A DNA stretch of 5,235 bases, taken from Chrysiogenia bacterium. GTDB taxonomy: Bacteria; JAGRBM01. This document shows positions 1 through 5,235 of the stretch, piece after piece. The notes under the pieces are model-generated. The model saw nothing but the letters and a program-made list of their open reading frames with translations. It did not search any database and was not told where the DNA came from. The stretch covers positions 1 through 5,235 of the forward strand of contig JAGRBM010000165.1 of NCBI GenBank assembly GCA_020434085.1. Reading direction: 5' to 3'. Positions within the stretch are counted from its first letter, which is position 1, and each line of letters starts with the position of its first letter. A program made the translations under genes and the position numbers.

Positions 1-1399
1 CCTTGGCGTCGCAGTCGGGAAGGCCCATCAGCTCGACAAAGCCCACGATGCTGGTCATCGGGGTCTGCATGTCGTGCATCAGGCCCGAGATCATCTGACC
101 GATGGTGGCCAAGCGCTCGTTTCGCTCCTGCTCGGTGCGAAGCTGGGTGACGTGGACCGCCTTGGCCACCTGCGAACCGATGAGCTGCAGGAGCTTGGCG
201 TCGTCCTGGGTAAAGGACTCGTCGAGCGGTTTGCCGTTCTCATCGACCTTATTGATGAGCTCCATGGCGCCGATGATCTCGTCCTCGACGATGAGCGGCA
301 CGCAGATGATCGACTTGGTCGGGAAGCCCACCTTTTCGGCGATGTCCTTGCGGAAGCGCTCGTCGAGGTAGGCGTCGGAGACCAGCAGGGGCTCCCCCTT
401 TTCGGCAACCCAGCCGACGATTCCCTCGCCGAGCTTGAGGCGCTCATGCTTGACGTCGTTGCCCTTCTCGCCCATGGCGACCTTGAAGAAGAGCTGGTTG
501 GTGCCCTCCTCCTTGAGCAGCACCGAGCCGGCCTCGGCCTTCATAAACTTCATGGTCTTCTGCATGATGGCGTCGAGAAGCTCCTCGACGTTGTCCGAAC
601 GGCTGACGTCACGCTCGATTTCATAGAGCATGTCGATTTCGCCGATCTTCGCCTGCAGGCGCGCCTGCGCCATGACGAGATCGAGATGCTGGGTCTGCAG
701 CTCGGTGTAGAACTCGGAGTTCTGGAGGCTGAGCGCCGCCTGCGAAGCAAGGGCGTCGAGCAGGGTCTCGTCATCGGCGGTGAAGGGACCGCTGAGTTTG
801 TTGAGCACCTGGATGACGCCCAGGATCGATCCATCGTGCGAGCGCATGGGCATGCAGAGGATCGAGCGCGTGCGATAACCCGTCTGCTTGTCCACTTCGG
901 GGTTGAAGCGCTTGTCCGCGTAGGCGTCGGGAATGTTGACCGTACGCCCGGTCTTGGCAACGGTGCCGGCGATTCCCTTCCCGATGGGAAGGCGAATCTC
1001 CTGCATGTTGTCGCCCTGAGCGATGAGCGACCAGATCTCGCCGGCATCGCGGTCGACGAGGAAGAGGCTCGAGCGGTCCGCCTCCATCAGGTCCGTGGTT
1101 TTCGAGATGATGAGCTGGAGCAGGTTTTCCTGCGAGAGCGTCGTGGAGAGGGCGTGGCCGATCTCCTTCATCGAAGCGATGATGTAGGCCTTGCGCCGGT
1201 TCTGCGCCTCGAGTTCTTCGACGCGTTCGGAAAGGCCCGCTTCCGTGGCGGGCTTCTTCGGCGCCTTTTTGGAGGCCTTTTTCGCGGTTTTTTTCACCGC
1301 GGGCTTCCGGGCCGCCTTCTTCGGGGCTTTTTTGACAGCCTTTTTCTTCCCGGCGGGCTTTTTGGCTGCGGCCTTCTTTGTTTTCTTCTTGGTGACCAC
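1..1399 (-). CDS. Tandem-GAF sensor histidine kinase with Lys/Ala-rich N-terminal tail (3' end cut by window)
   Basis: This is a probable cytosolic two-component sensor kinase; 466 codons are visible and the ATPase domain would lie beyond the left edge. Residues 4-49 are almost only Lys, Ala and Pro, with repeated KK pairs. Residues about 56-85 form a short helical linker. GAF1 spans about 88-240 and ends in VLNK followed by F-x3-DE, the complete NKFDE signature of GAF domains. GAF2 spans about 260-418 and ends in LINK, but the last Glu of the signature is Ala. A coiled linker at about 417-435 leads to the H-box, with His442 in the context MHDMQTPM, the likely phosphoacceptor of a HisKA dimerisation domain. 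No membrane segment or signal peptide is seen, so the ligand should be intracellular. The start is GTG 1399: it is the only start codon after the in-frame stop at 1463-1465 that keeps the whole tail, and it has GGGA five bases upstream. GTG at codon 35 or ATG at codon 77 are alternatives; the latter removes the tail but leaves GAF1 whole. The ligands and the response regulator are unknown. Confidence 0.85.
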   Translation of the reverse strand, partial: MVTKKKTKKAAAKKPAGKKKAVKKAPKKAARKPAVKKTAKKASKKAPKKPATEAGLSERVEELEAQNRRKAYIIASMKEIGHALSTTLSQENLLQLIISKTTDLMEADRSSLFLVDRDAGEIWSLIAQGDNMQEIRLPIGKGIAGTVAKTGRTVNIPDAYADKRFNPEVDKQTGYRTRSILCMPMRSHDGSILGVIQVLNKLSGPFTADDETLLDALASQAALSLQNSEFYTELQTQHLDLVMAQARLQAKIGEIDMLYEIERDVSRSDNVEELLDAIMQKTMKFMKAEAGSVLLKEEGTNQLFFKVAMGEKGNDVKHERLKLGEGIVGWVAEKGEPLLVSDAYLDERFRKDIAEKVGFPTKSIICVPLIVEDEIIGAMELINKVDENGKPLDESFTQDDAKLLQLIGSQVAKAVHVTQLRTEQERNERLATIGQMISGLMHDMQTPMTSIVGFVELMGLPDCDAK

Positions 1400-1489
1400 G
1401 ACTATCCCGGCGCTTCCAAGCCAGTCCCGTGCCGCCGGTTTCCCCGCCCGCGGCGCACGAAATCAGGATTCGCGTTGGAGCGTGGCGCG

Positions 1490-1519
1490 ATTATGACCCG
1501 CCCGCCCCGCAGGGCGCAA
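1490..1519 (-). promoter_or_regulatory. Possible sigma-70 promoter for the GAF histidine kinase
   Basis: On the minus strand, TTGCGC (1519-1514; 4 of 6 matches to TTGACA) lies 18 bases from CATAAT (1495-1490; 5 of 6 matches to TATAAT). Transcription would start near 1483 and give a leader of about 84 bases before the GTG at 1399. The rest of the 145-base gap 1400-1544 shows only a 5-bp GC stem (CGCCC-TGCG-GGGCG on the minus strand) with no T-tract. No convincing terminator therefore follows the peptidase gene, and read-through is possible. Confidence 0.3.
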
Positions 1520-1544
1520 GCGATCACTCAGGAATTTCAAGGGG

Positions 1545-3401
1545 TTACCGGGCGCCCAGGGTCACTTCCAGCTTGAGCAGCTTGCCCTCTCGCTCCACAA
1601 ATACGTCGAGGGTCTCGCCTGGCTGGTGCGAGCGCAGGGCGTAGGTAAAGTCGTAGAGATTGCGGATTTCGTGGGGCCCGAGCTTTCGCAGGACGTCCCC
1701 GGCCTTCACCCCGGCCACCTCGGCCGGGCTGCCCGGACGAATGGCGGCCAACCGCACGCCGCCGCCCTCGACCGGTGCGAAATCCGGGACCGATCCGAAC
1801 CACGCGCCGTAGCCCCGCAGGTCTCCCTCTCCCTCGCCGCCTTTGGGCTCGGCGCCAAGGTCGGGCGCCCAGGTCGGGCGGTAGGGATCGCTCGCCAAGG
1901 CAAGCACCATCCGGGCGGTCATAGCCGCGACATCGCCCATGCCCTCGTAGTTGAGCTTCTCGGGCGTATCGCTGGGTCGGTGGTAGTCGCTGTGCGCGCC
2001 GGTAAAGAAATGCACCGAGGGCACTTCGGCTGCAAGAAAACTCGCGTGGTCTGATGGACCGTAGGACTCGCCGGAAACTTCGAGCTTGAAGTCGTAGGCG
2101 CTTGCCAGGCTTTCAACCACGTCGGTGAATTCTTTTCCCGAGGGAGCGCCGAACACGTAGAGCCGGCGCTTGTCACCAAGACGCCCCACCATGTCGAGGT
2201 TCACCATGCCCACGAAGTCGCGGGCCTTGTTCGCTTTCACGAAAGCGGCCGAGCCGAGCAGGCCCTCTTCTTCTCCGGCGAAGGCGACGAAGTAGACATC
2301 GCGCTTGAGGCGCTCGGGATGTGCCGAGAGCAGGCGCGCCGCCTCGAGCAGCACCGCCACGCCCGAGGCGTTGTCGTCGGCGCCCGGATGAATGGCGCGC
2401 TCGTCGGGCACCATGGAACCCGCGCCGCCCCATCCCAGGTGATCGTAGTGCGCGCCGAGCAGGGCGAACTCGTCATCAATCTTTCCGACAGGAGCGCTCG
2501 CGCGCAGCACGCCGACGACGTTGGGGGTGCTGATCGCCTCGCGCATCAGTTCGACCTGCCCGCTCACGGTCACTTCCGGCACATCGATCGCCGGACCGGG
2601 CTGCAGCTTGATGGCGCCGTCACCGACGCTCGCCAGCATGCGCTCGACGACGCTGCGCCGCACGTAGCCCACGGGAATGCCGATCTCTGTATTCATGGGC
2701 GAGGGGCGAAAGTCCGGCAGCGGTTCGCCGTCTTCGGAATCCTTGGCCGCGCTGATGATCAGCACAGCAACGGCTTTCTTCTGCCGGAGATTGAACGCGC
2801 GGTAGCGATCGGGATTGGCCGGGCCGGGGTGACCCTGGGTCGCCGCGCCGCTTGCGGGCGGCAGGCACAGCACGGCCTTGCCCGTGACGTCGAGCTTTTC
2901 GAAGTCATCGCTGCCGGCCGCGGTGCTGCAGCTTCCGCCGAATACCAGCGGCGCGCGGAATTCACCCTCGGAAGAAAAGCCCGCGGGCACGAAGTCGTAG
3001 CCGCGCACGCCGAAGACCACTTCCTTGCCGGCGCCGGCCTCGGGCGCGTCGGGCTCGCCCACGGCAAACGCCACGCTGGTGCGGACGCCCGGGCCCTTCG
3101 CAATGACGACGTCGAAGCGCTCGTAGTAGGAGCCCTCCGGCCCCCCGGGCTCGAGGCCCGCCTCGGCGAAACGCTTTACGAGATACTTGGCCGCCTGCTC
3201 GAGCCCCTGGCTCGCAAGGCCGCGTCCTTCGAGCCGCTCGGCCGCCAGATATTCCACGTCCTTGCGAAGCTGCACCGTATCGGGCTTGGCATCGAGCTTT
3301 GCCGGAAGGCTCGCACCAAAGCGCGCGCAGGCGCCGAGAACAAGCGAGAGGAGGACAAGGGTGAGGGCCCGGCCAAGCGGCCGCGGGGAAGTCTTATTCA
3401 T
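1545..3401 (-). CDS. M28-family zinc metallopeptidase lipoprotein with PA and PDZ domains
   Basis: This is a predicted membrane-anchored, outward-facing aminopeptidase-type exopeptidase of 618 residues. The N-terminus has basic residues, a hydrophobic core and a lipobox LGAC, giving lipidated Cys25. The next residue is Ala, not Asp, which in the E. coli sorting rule favours the outer membrane. A protease-associated (PA) type insert covers about residues 140-250. The M28 catalytic core carries two-zinc ligands in the expected order: His318 (GAHYDHLG), Asp342 (GADDNASG), general base Glu377 with ligand Glu378 (AGEEEGLLGS), Asp403 (VNLDMVG) and His474 (DYHRPSDT). All are present, so it should be active. 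A C-terminal PDZ domain covers about 532-618 (PGSPAEVAGVKAGDVL). Start choice: ATG 3401 begins MNKTSPRPLGR, a normal signal-peptide n-region. An in-frame TTG at 3410 adds only three residues. No good Shine-Dalgarno sequence is seen before either start. The gene follows a terminator and precedes the GAF kinase by 145 bases. The substrate cannot be told from sequence; peptide scavenging or envelope protein turnover is an inference. Confidence 0.92.
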   Translation of the reverse strand: MNKTSPRPLGRALTLVLLSLVLGACARFGASLPAKLDAKPDTVQLRKDVEYLAAERLEGRGLASQGLEQAAKYLVKRFAEAGLEPGGPEGSYYERFDVVIAKGPGVRTSVAFAVGEPDAPEAGAGKEVVFGVRGYDFVPAGFSSEGEFRAPLVFGGSCSTAAGSDDFEKLDVTGKAVLCLPPASGAATQGHPGPANPDRYRAFNLRQKKAVAVLIISAAKDSEDGEPLPDFRPSPMNTEIGIPVGYVRRSVVERMLASVGDGAIKLQPGPAIDVPEVTVSGQVELMREAISTPNVVGVLRASAPVGKIDDEFALLGAHYDHLGWGGAGSMVPDERAIHPGADDNASGVAVLLEAARLLSAHPERLKRDVYFVAFAGEEEGLLGSAAFVKANKARDFVGMVNLDMVGRLGDKRRLYVFGAPSGKEFTDVVESLASAYDFKLEVSGESYGPSDHASFLAAEVPSVHFFTGAHSDYHRPSDTPEKLNYEGMGDVAAMTARMVLALASDPYRPTWAPDLGAEPKGGEGEGDLRGYGAWFGSVPDFAPVEGGGVRLAAIRPGSPAEVAGVKAGDVLRKLGPHEIRNLYDFTYALRSHQPGETLDVFVEREGKLLKLEVTLGAR

Positions 3402-3436
3402 AACGGGCAATCGTAGGCGAGAGCGCGGTGAAGGGT

Positions 3437-3468
3437 AAAGAAAAACCCGGCGGAGAACCGCCGGGTTT
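3437..3468 (-). terminator. Rho-independent terminator of the kinase-like membrane protein gene
   Basis: A perfect 11-bp inverted repeat (AAACCCGGCGG 3443-3453 with CCGCCGGGTTT 3458-3468) has an AGAA/TTCT tetraloop. On the minus strand the stem runs into TTTTTCTTT (3445-3437). It starts 24 bases past the stop codon at 3492 and ends transcription of that gene. The peptidase start lies only 36 bases beyond the T-tract, so the peptidase probably has its own promoter. On the plus strand only three T follow the stem, so it should act mainly in the minus direction. Confidence 0.9.
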
Positions 3469-3491
3469 GTGAGTTGGCCCTGAATTTCGTC

Positions 3492-4796
3492 CTACGCCGC
3501 CGCGATGGGCAGCTCGATGCGTACGCGGGTTCCCTCGCCCGGCTGGCTCTGGATGTCCAGTTGTCCCTGGTGGAAGCGCACGACCTCGCGCACGAGCGCC
3601 AGGCCCAGCGATCCGTCGCTCTTGCTCATGTAACCGGCGGTGCCGGGGTCGAGCAGCTCGGCCAGTTCGCGCTCGCTGTAGCCGGGGCCCTGATCGGCAA
3701 AGACCATGACGACGCGGCCGCCGTGCTCGAAGGTCGTCACGTCGATCTGACCGGCACCGATGGGAAGCGAGCGAAGGCCGCGCTCGAGAAGCTGCACGAC
3801 GCAACGATAGAGCAGGGTCACATCACCGCGCACAGGGGGCAGGGCGCGTGCTTTGTGTTCCTTGATGGAAAACACGCGCGAGCCATATTCGCCAACGAGT
3901 TCCTGCTTGGCCAGACGAATCAGGTCGTTCATGTCGAGTGCGTCGCGGAAATCGGCGGGCAGGTGCACGAGCTCGCCCAGATGGCGGAGCATCTCGGCGC
4001 TGCGGCCGATAATCTGGCCCGCCAGTTCGAGGTCGGACTCTGCGTACCTGGTGTTGATGCCCGCGTGGTCGCGGATCTGCCGGATTTCCTTGGCGGCCGA
4101 GTCGACAACGGACCTGGCGTCATTGAGCGGATTGAGCAGCGATCCGGCAACGCCGGTGATCACTTCGGCCACGGCGTTTCGGCTGGCCATGTCGACGAGC
4201 TGCTGCTGCACGCGCTCGCGCTGTTCGACCAGCGTCTTGCCGGCCATGAAGCTCGCGAAGATCACGCCGATCACGCCGGCGCCCGCCGTGGCAAAGGGCG
4301 CCCAGCGCGGACCGTTCTGGAAGATCACGTTGTGCGTGAGAATGAAATCGAGGTGCGAGGCACTTCGAATGTAGGGATCGTAGGGAAGAATGTCGGTGAA
4401 GTTGAGGCCCAGCAGCGCCGCATAGAACACGCCCGAGCAGATTGCCGAGGCCCGCCCGAATTTCACGCCCCAGTCCATGGACACGCCGAGCACCAGGAGC
4501 GGGTAACCGGCGGCGGCCACCGTGGTGCTCGCGCCGGTCATCTGCACAATGGCCGTGATGACGAGTGCGTCGGCCGCCACCTGGAAGTAACGCATCAGGG
4601 ACTGGGCTTCGAGATTGATCCGGCCGCGCACCGCCAGTTGCAGCACCACCAGGGCGAAGTAGCCGATTGCGCCCCATACCGGCCAGGAACGCGCACCCAG
4701 ACTCAAGGCCGCCAACGCGAATCCGGCGCTCAGCACCGCGCGAATGAACAGGTCGGAGGTTTCGTGTCCCACCTTGGGGATGTCTACGATCTTCAT
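3492..4796 (-). CDS. Membrane sensor histidine kinase-like protein with degenerate H-box and N-box (probable pseudokinase)
   Basis: This 434-residue protein has an N-terminal membrane domain of about six helices (near 15-35, 39-57, 69-87, 92-108, 112-131 and 166-188), then a coiled linker (about 188-207) and a kinase-like cytosolic half. The dimerisation region reads GVAGSLLNPL (215-224), where histidine kinases usually read GVAHExxNPL. The phosphoacceptor His is Gly218 and the next acidic residue is Ser219; I confirmed the codons as GGA TCG. In the ATPase domain the N-box reads VVQLLERGLRSLP, with Gln335 and Arg339 at the two usual Asn positions. The G1 box is kept (DQGPG, 368-372) and the G2 box is partly kept (DGSLGL, 394-399). 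The fold therefore looks intact but autophosphorylation looks unlikely. The start ATG 4796 has GGAGAGGG upstream, with AGGG seven bases before it, a good ribosome site. The gene is divergent from an AtoE-like gene and ends at a strong terminator. It could be a scaffold, a sensor acting on a partner kinase, or a kinase using another residue. No response regulator is adjacent in the window. Confidence 0.88.
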   Translation of the reverse strand: MKIVDIPKVGHETSDLFIRAVLSAGFALAALSLGARSWPVWGAIGYFALVVLQLAVRGRINLEAQSLMRYFQVAADALVITAIVQMTGASTTVAAAGYPLLVLGVSMDWGVKFGRASAICSGVFYAALLGLNFTDILPYDPYIRSASHLDFILTHNVIFQNGPRWAPFATAGAGVIGVIFASFMAGKTLVEQRERVQQQLVDMASRNAVAEVITGVAGSLLNPLNDARSVVDSAAKEIRQIRDHAGINTRYAESDLELAGQIIGRSAEMLRHLGELVHLPADFRDALDMNDLIRLAKQELVGEYGSRVFSIKEHKARALPPVRGDVTLLYRCVVQLLERGLRSLPIGAGQIDVTTFEHGGRVVMVFADQGPGYSERELAELLDPGTAGYMSKSDGSLGLALVREVVRFHQGQLDIQSQPGEGTRVRIELPIAAA

Positions 4797-4861
4797 GATG
4801 CCACCCTCTCCGCTACCATCCCGCCTTCACCATGTCTGTCATCCGGTCGGGAGAAAGGCTT

Positions 4862-4885
4862 TGTGTCAATTGGTCCCCTGACACA
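4862..4885. promoter_or_regulatory. Candidate operator: TGTGTCA-N10-TGACACA
   Basis: Two perfect 7-base inverted half-sites are separated by ten bases, the layout of a site for a dimeric regulator. The left half overlaps a perfect leftward TTGACA (4869-4864), whose matching -10 position (CCGGAT) is poor. A protein bound here would sit at the -35 element of the kinase-like gene. The regulator is unknown. Confidence 0.45.
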
Positions 4886-4886
4886 C

Positions 4887-4904
4887 TGTTTACACTTGTT
4901 CACA
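4887..4904. repeat. Helically phased direct repeats TGTTTACA / TGTTCACA
   Basis: Two 8-base elements differing at one position begin exactly ten bases apart (4887 and 4897), so they lie on the same face of the helix. They directly follow the inverted repeat at 4862-4885. The pattern suits co-operative binding of a regulator, but two short copies could also arise by chance. TTTACA (4889-4894) followed after 18 bases by GAAAAT is also a weak rightward promoter candidate. Confidence 0.3.
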
Positions 4905-4963
4905 GGTTACCAGAAAATGGGCTTTCTCTCACGGTACAGCGCGGCAAAACGAGACACTTCCCC

Positions 4964-4981
4964 GCGTGAGCCATCTCACGC
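4964..4981. promoter_or_regulatory. Candidate Crp/Fnr-family operator (GTGA-N6-TCAC)
   Basis: The perfect palindrome GCGTGAG-CCAT-CTCACGC contains GTGA-N6-TCAC (4966-4979), the core of the Crp consensus TGTGA-N6-TCACA. The outer bases are C and G rather than T and A, so it is not a perfect E. coli Crp site. It lies about 136 bases upstream of the AtoE-like start and seven bases before TACAAT (4988-4993). Carbon-source control of a fatty acid transporter would fit, but this is inference. Confidence 0.4.
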
Positions 4982-5081
4982 TTCAATTACAATTCCGCTG
5001 TCTCGGACCCGCGAGAACTAATTTTCAGTTTTTTTCGAAAGCGCGCATTTTCTTTCGCGGCAGGTGGTTCCCGCTCACTTT

Positions 5082-5102
5082 GCCGGCGCTGGCATCGCCG
5101 GC
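5082..5102 (+). other. GC hairpin abutting the AtoE-like ribosome site
   Basis: GCCGGCG (5082-5088) and CGCCGGC (5096-5102) form a perfect 7-bp stem with a seven-base loop. It ends two bases before the G-run that serves as the ribosome site. No T-tract follows, so it is not a terminator. It could affect translation initiation or may simply reflect base composition. Confidence 0.3.
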
Positions 5103-5116
5103 CGGGGGGCGCTTTA

Positions 5117-5235
5117 ATGGCCGCGATGCAACTGCTGCAACGTCTGGGAAATGCCCTCTCGGCGCTGGCCGAGCGCGTGGTGCCCGACCCCTGGGTGCTC
5201 GCCTGGGGGCTCACTGCTCTGGCCGGGGCGATGGC
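5117..5235 (+). CDS. AtoE-like short-chain fatty acid transporter (N-terminal 39 residues; cut by window)
   Basis: This is the start of a probable inner-membrane transporter. The visible residues run from a short amphipathic N-terminus (LLQRLGNALSALAERV) into VPDPWVLAWGLT and the start of a hydrophobic helix. The order RLG, then AER, VPDP and a hydrophobic LT helix matches what I know of the N-terminus of the AtoE family of short-chain fatty acid (acetoacetate/butyrate) transporters. Other large anion transporters can look similar here, and 39 residues cannot settle the substrate. The start ATG 5117 has a GGGGGG stretch (5104-5109) seven bases upstream; an in-frame ATG at 5126 is the alternative. 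A full AtoE protein is about 440 residues, so roughly 90 percent is missing to the right. The gene diverges from the kinase-like gene across a 320-base control region. Confidence 0.65.
   Translation, partial: MAAMQLLQRLGNALSALAERVVPDPWVLAWGLTALAGAM

Larger units (their letters stand above)
4797..5116. promoter_or_regulatory. Divergent intergenic control region
   Basis: This 320-base non-coding stretch separates the kinase-like gene (leftward) from the AtoE-like gene (rightward). It is visibly more AT-rich and repeat-rich than the flanking genes. Contents from left to right are: ribosome site of the kinase-like gene (about 4801-4812); TTGACA facing left (4869-4864); inverted repeat 4862-4885; phased direct repeats 4887-4904; Crp-like palindrome 4964-4981; a TACAAT hexamer facing right (4988-4993; 5 of 6 to TATAAT, no good -35); a short inverted repeat TCTCG/CGAGA (5001-5016); a T7 run (5029-5035); an inverted repeat CGAAAG/CTTTCG (5036-5057); and a GC hairpin (5082-5102) before the AtoE-like start. 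Promoters for both genes must lie here, but no complete -35/-10 pair is convincing. Confidence 0.7.

Noticed and set aside
1505-1517. GC stem after the peptidase gene as a terminator
   Set aside because: The stem is only 5 bp and no T-tract follows on the minus strand.
74-1576. 500-codon open frame on the plus strand, antisense to the GAF kinase
   Set aside because: Its product shows no recognisable domain and is rich in Leu/Gly/Arg, typical of antisense frames in GC-rich genes. The minus strand encodes clear GAF and H-box motifs.
2319-3416. 365-codon open frame on the plus strand, antisense to the peptidase
   Set aside because: There are no domains, and the minus strand has the complete M28 active site.
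4815-4844. Nine-codon minus-strand mini-ORF (MTDMVKAGW) before the kinase-like gene
   Set aside because: It has no ribosome site and no attenuator-like hairpin or residue bias, so it is not supported as a leader peptide.
3474-5021. 515-codon open frame on the plus strand, antisense to the kinase-like gene
   Set aside because: It runs over a well-supported minus-strand gene and into the control region, with no recognisable family. This is chance openness from codon bias.
5029-5057. T7 run with CGAAAG/CTTTCG inverted repeat as a terminator
   Set aside because: The T-run lies before the stem on the plus strand, and an A-run follows it on the minus strand. Neither orientation gives a stem followed by T.
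4797-5116. Search for a sigma-54 promoter (GG-N10-GC) for the AtoE-like gene
   Set aside because: Candidate GG/GC pairs near 4845-4859 and 5065-5083 have the wrong spacing.
4987-5214. 75-codon minus-strand open frame across the intergenic region
   Set aside because: It overlaps the AtoE-like start, is basic and low in complexity, and matches no family I know.

Overview
This is a GC-rich stretch of bacterial chromosome. The long open frames antisense to each gene are what such DNA produces by chance. A lipoprotein signal peptide on a zinc peptidase, two histidine-kinase-type sensors and the start of a short-chain fatty acid transporter-like gene suggest a free-living Gram-negative bacterium, perhaps in the broad proteobacterial/myxococcal range. 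That placement is an inference; the window holds no rRNA or other taxonomic marker. I saw no tRNA, CRISPR array, insertion sequence or phage gene.

Layout, right to left, because three of the four genes lie on the minus strand. (1) At 5117-5235 (+) is the first 39 codons of an AtoE-like transporter, cut by the window edge. (2) Positions 4797-5116 are a 320-base divergent intergenic region. It holds several inverted and direct repeats that look like operators, including TGTGTCA-N10-TGACACA and a Crp-like GTGA-N6-TCAC, and a perfect TTGACA hexamer facing the minus-strand gene. (3) At 3492-4796 (-) is a membrane protein built like a sensor histidine kinase, but with Gly in place of the phosphoacceptor His and without the N-box Asn residues. 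(4) At 3437-3468 is a strong intrinsic terminator ending that gene. (5) At 1545-3401 (-) is an M28-family metallopeptidase lipoprotein with PA and PDZ domains. (6) Positions 1400-1544 are a 145-base gap with a possible promoter. (7) From 1399 to the left edge (-) is a soluble sensor kinase with two GAF domains, a histidine-kinase H-box at the very edge, and an unusual lysine/alanine-rich N-terminal tail resembling eukaryotic histone H1 tails.

How they may work together: the terminator and the promoter-like sequence suggest that the three minus-strand genes are mainly separate transcription units. The kinase-like membrane protein and the transporter share a divergent control region, so co-regulation is plausible but unproven. 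The peptidase is probably an envelope housekeeping or nutritional enzyme unrelated to the sensors. The least ordinary items are the degenerate histidine kinase, the histone-tail-like extension on the GAF kinase, and the operator cluster between the divergent genes. I see no clear evidence of a wholly new multi-gene system.
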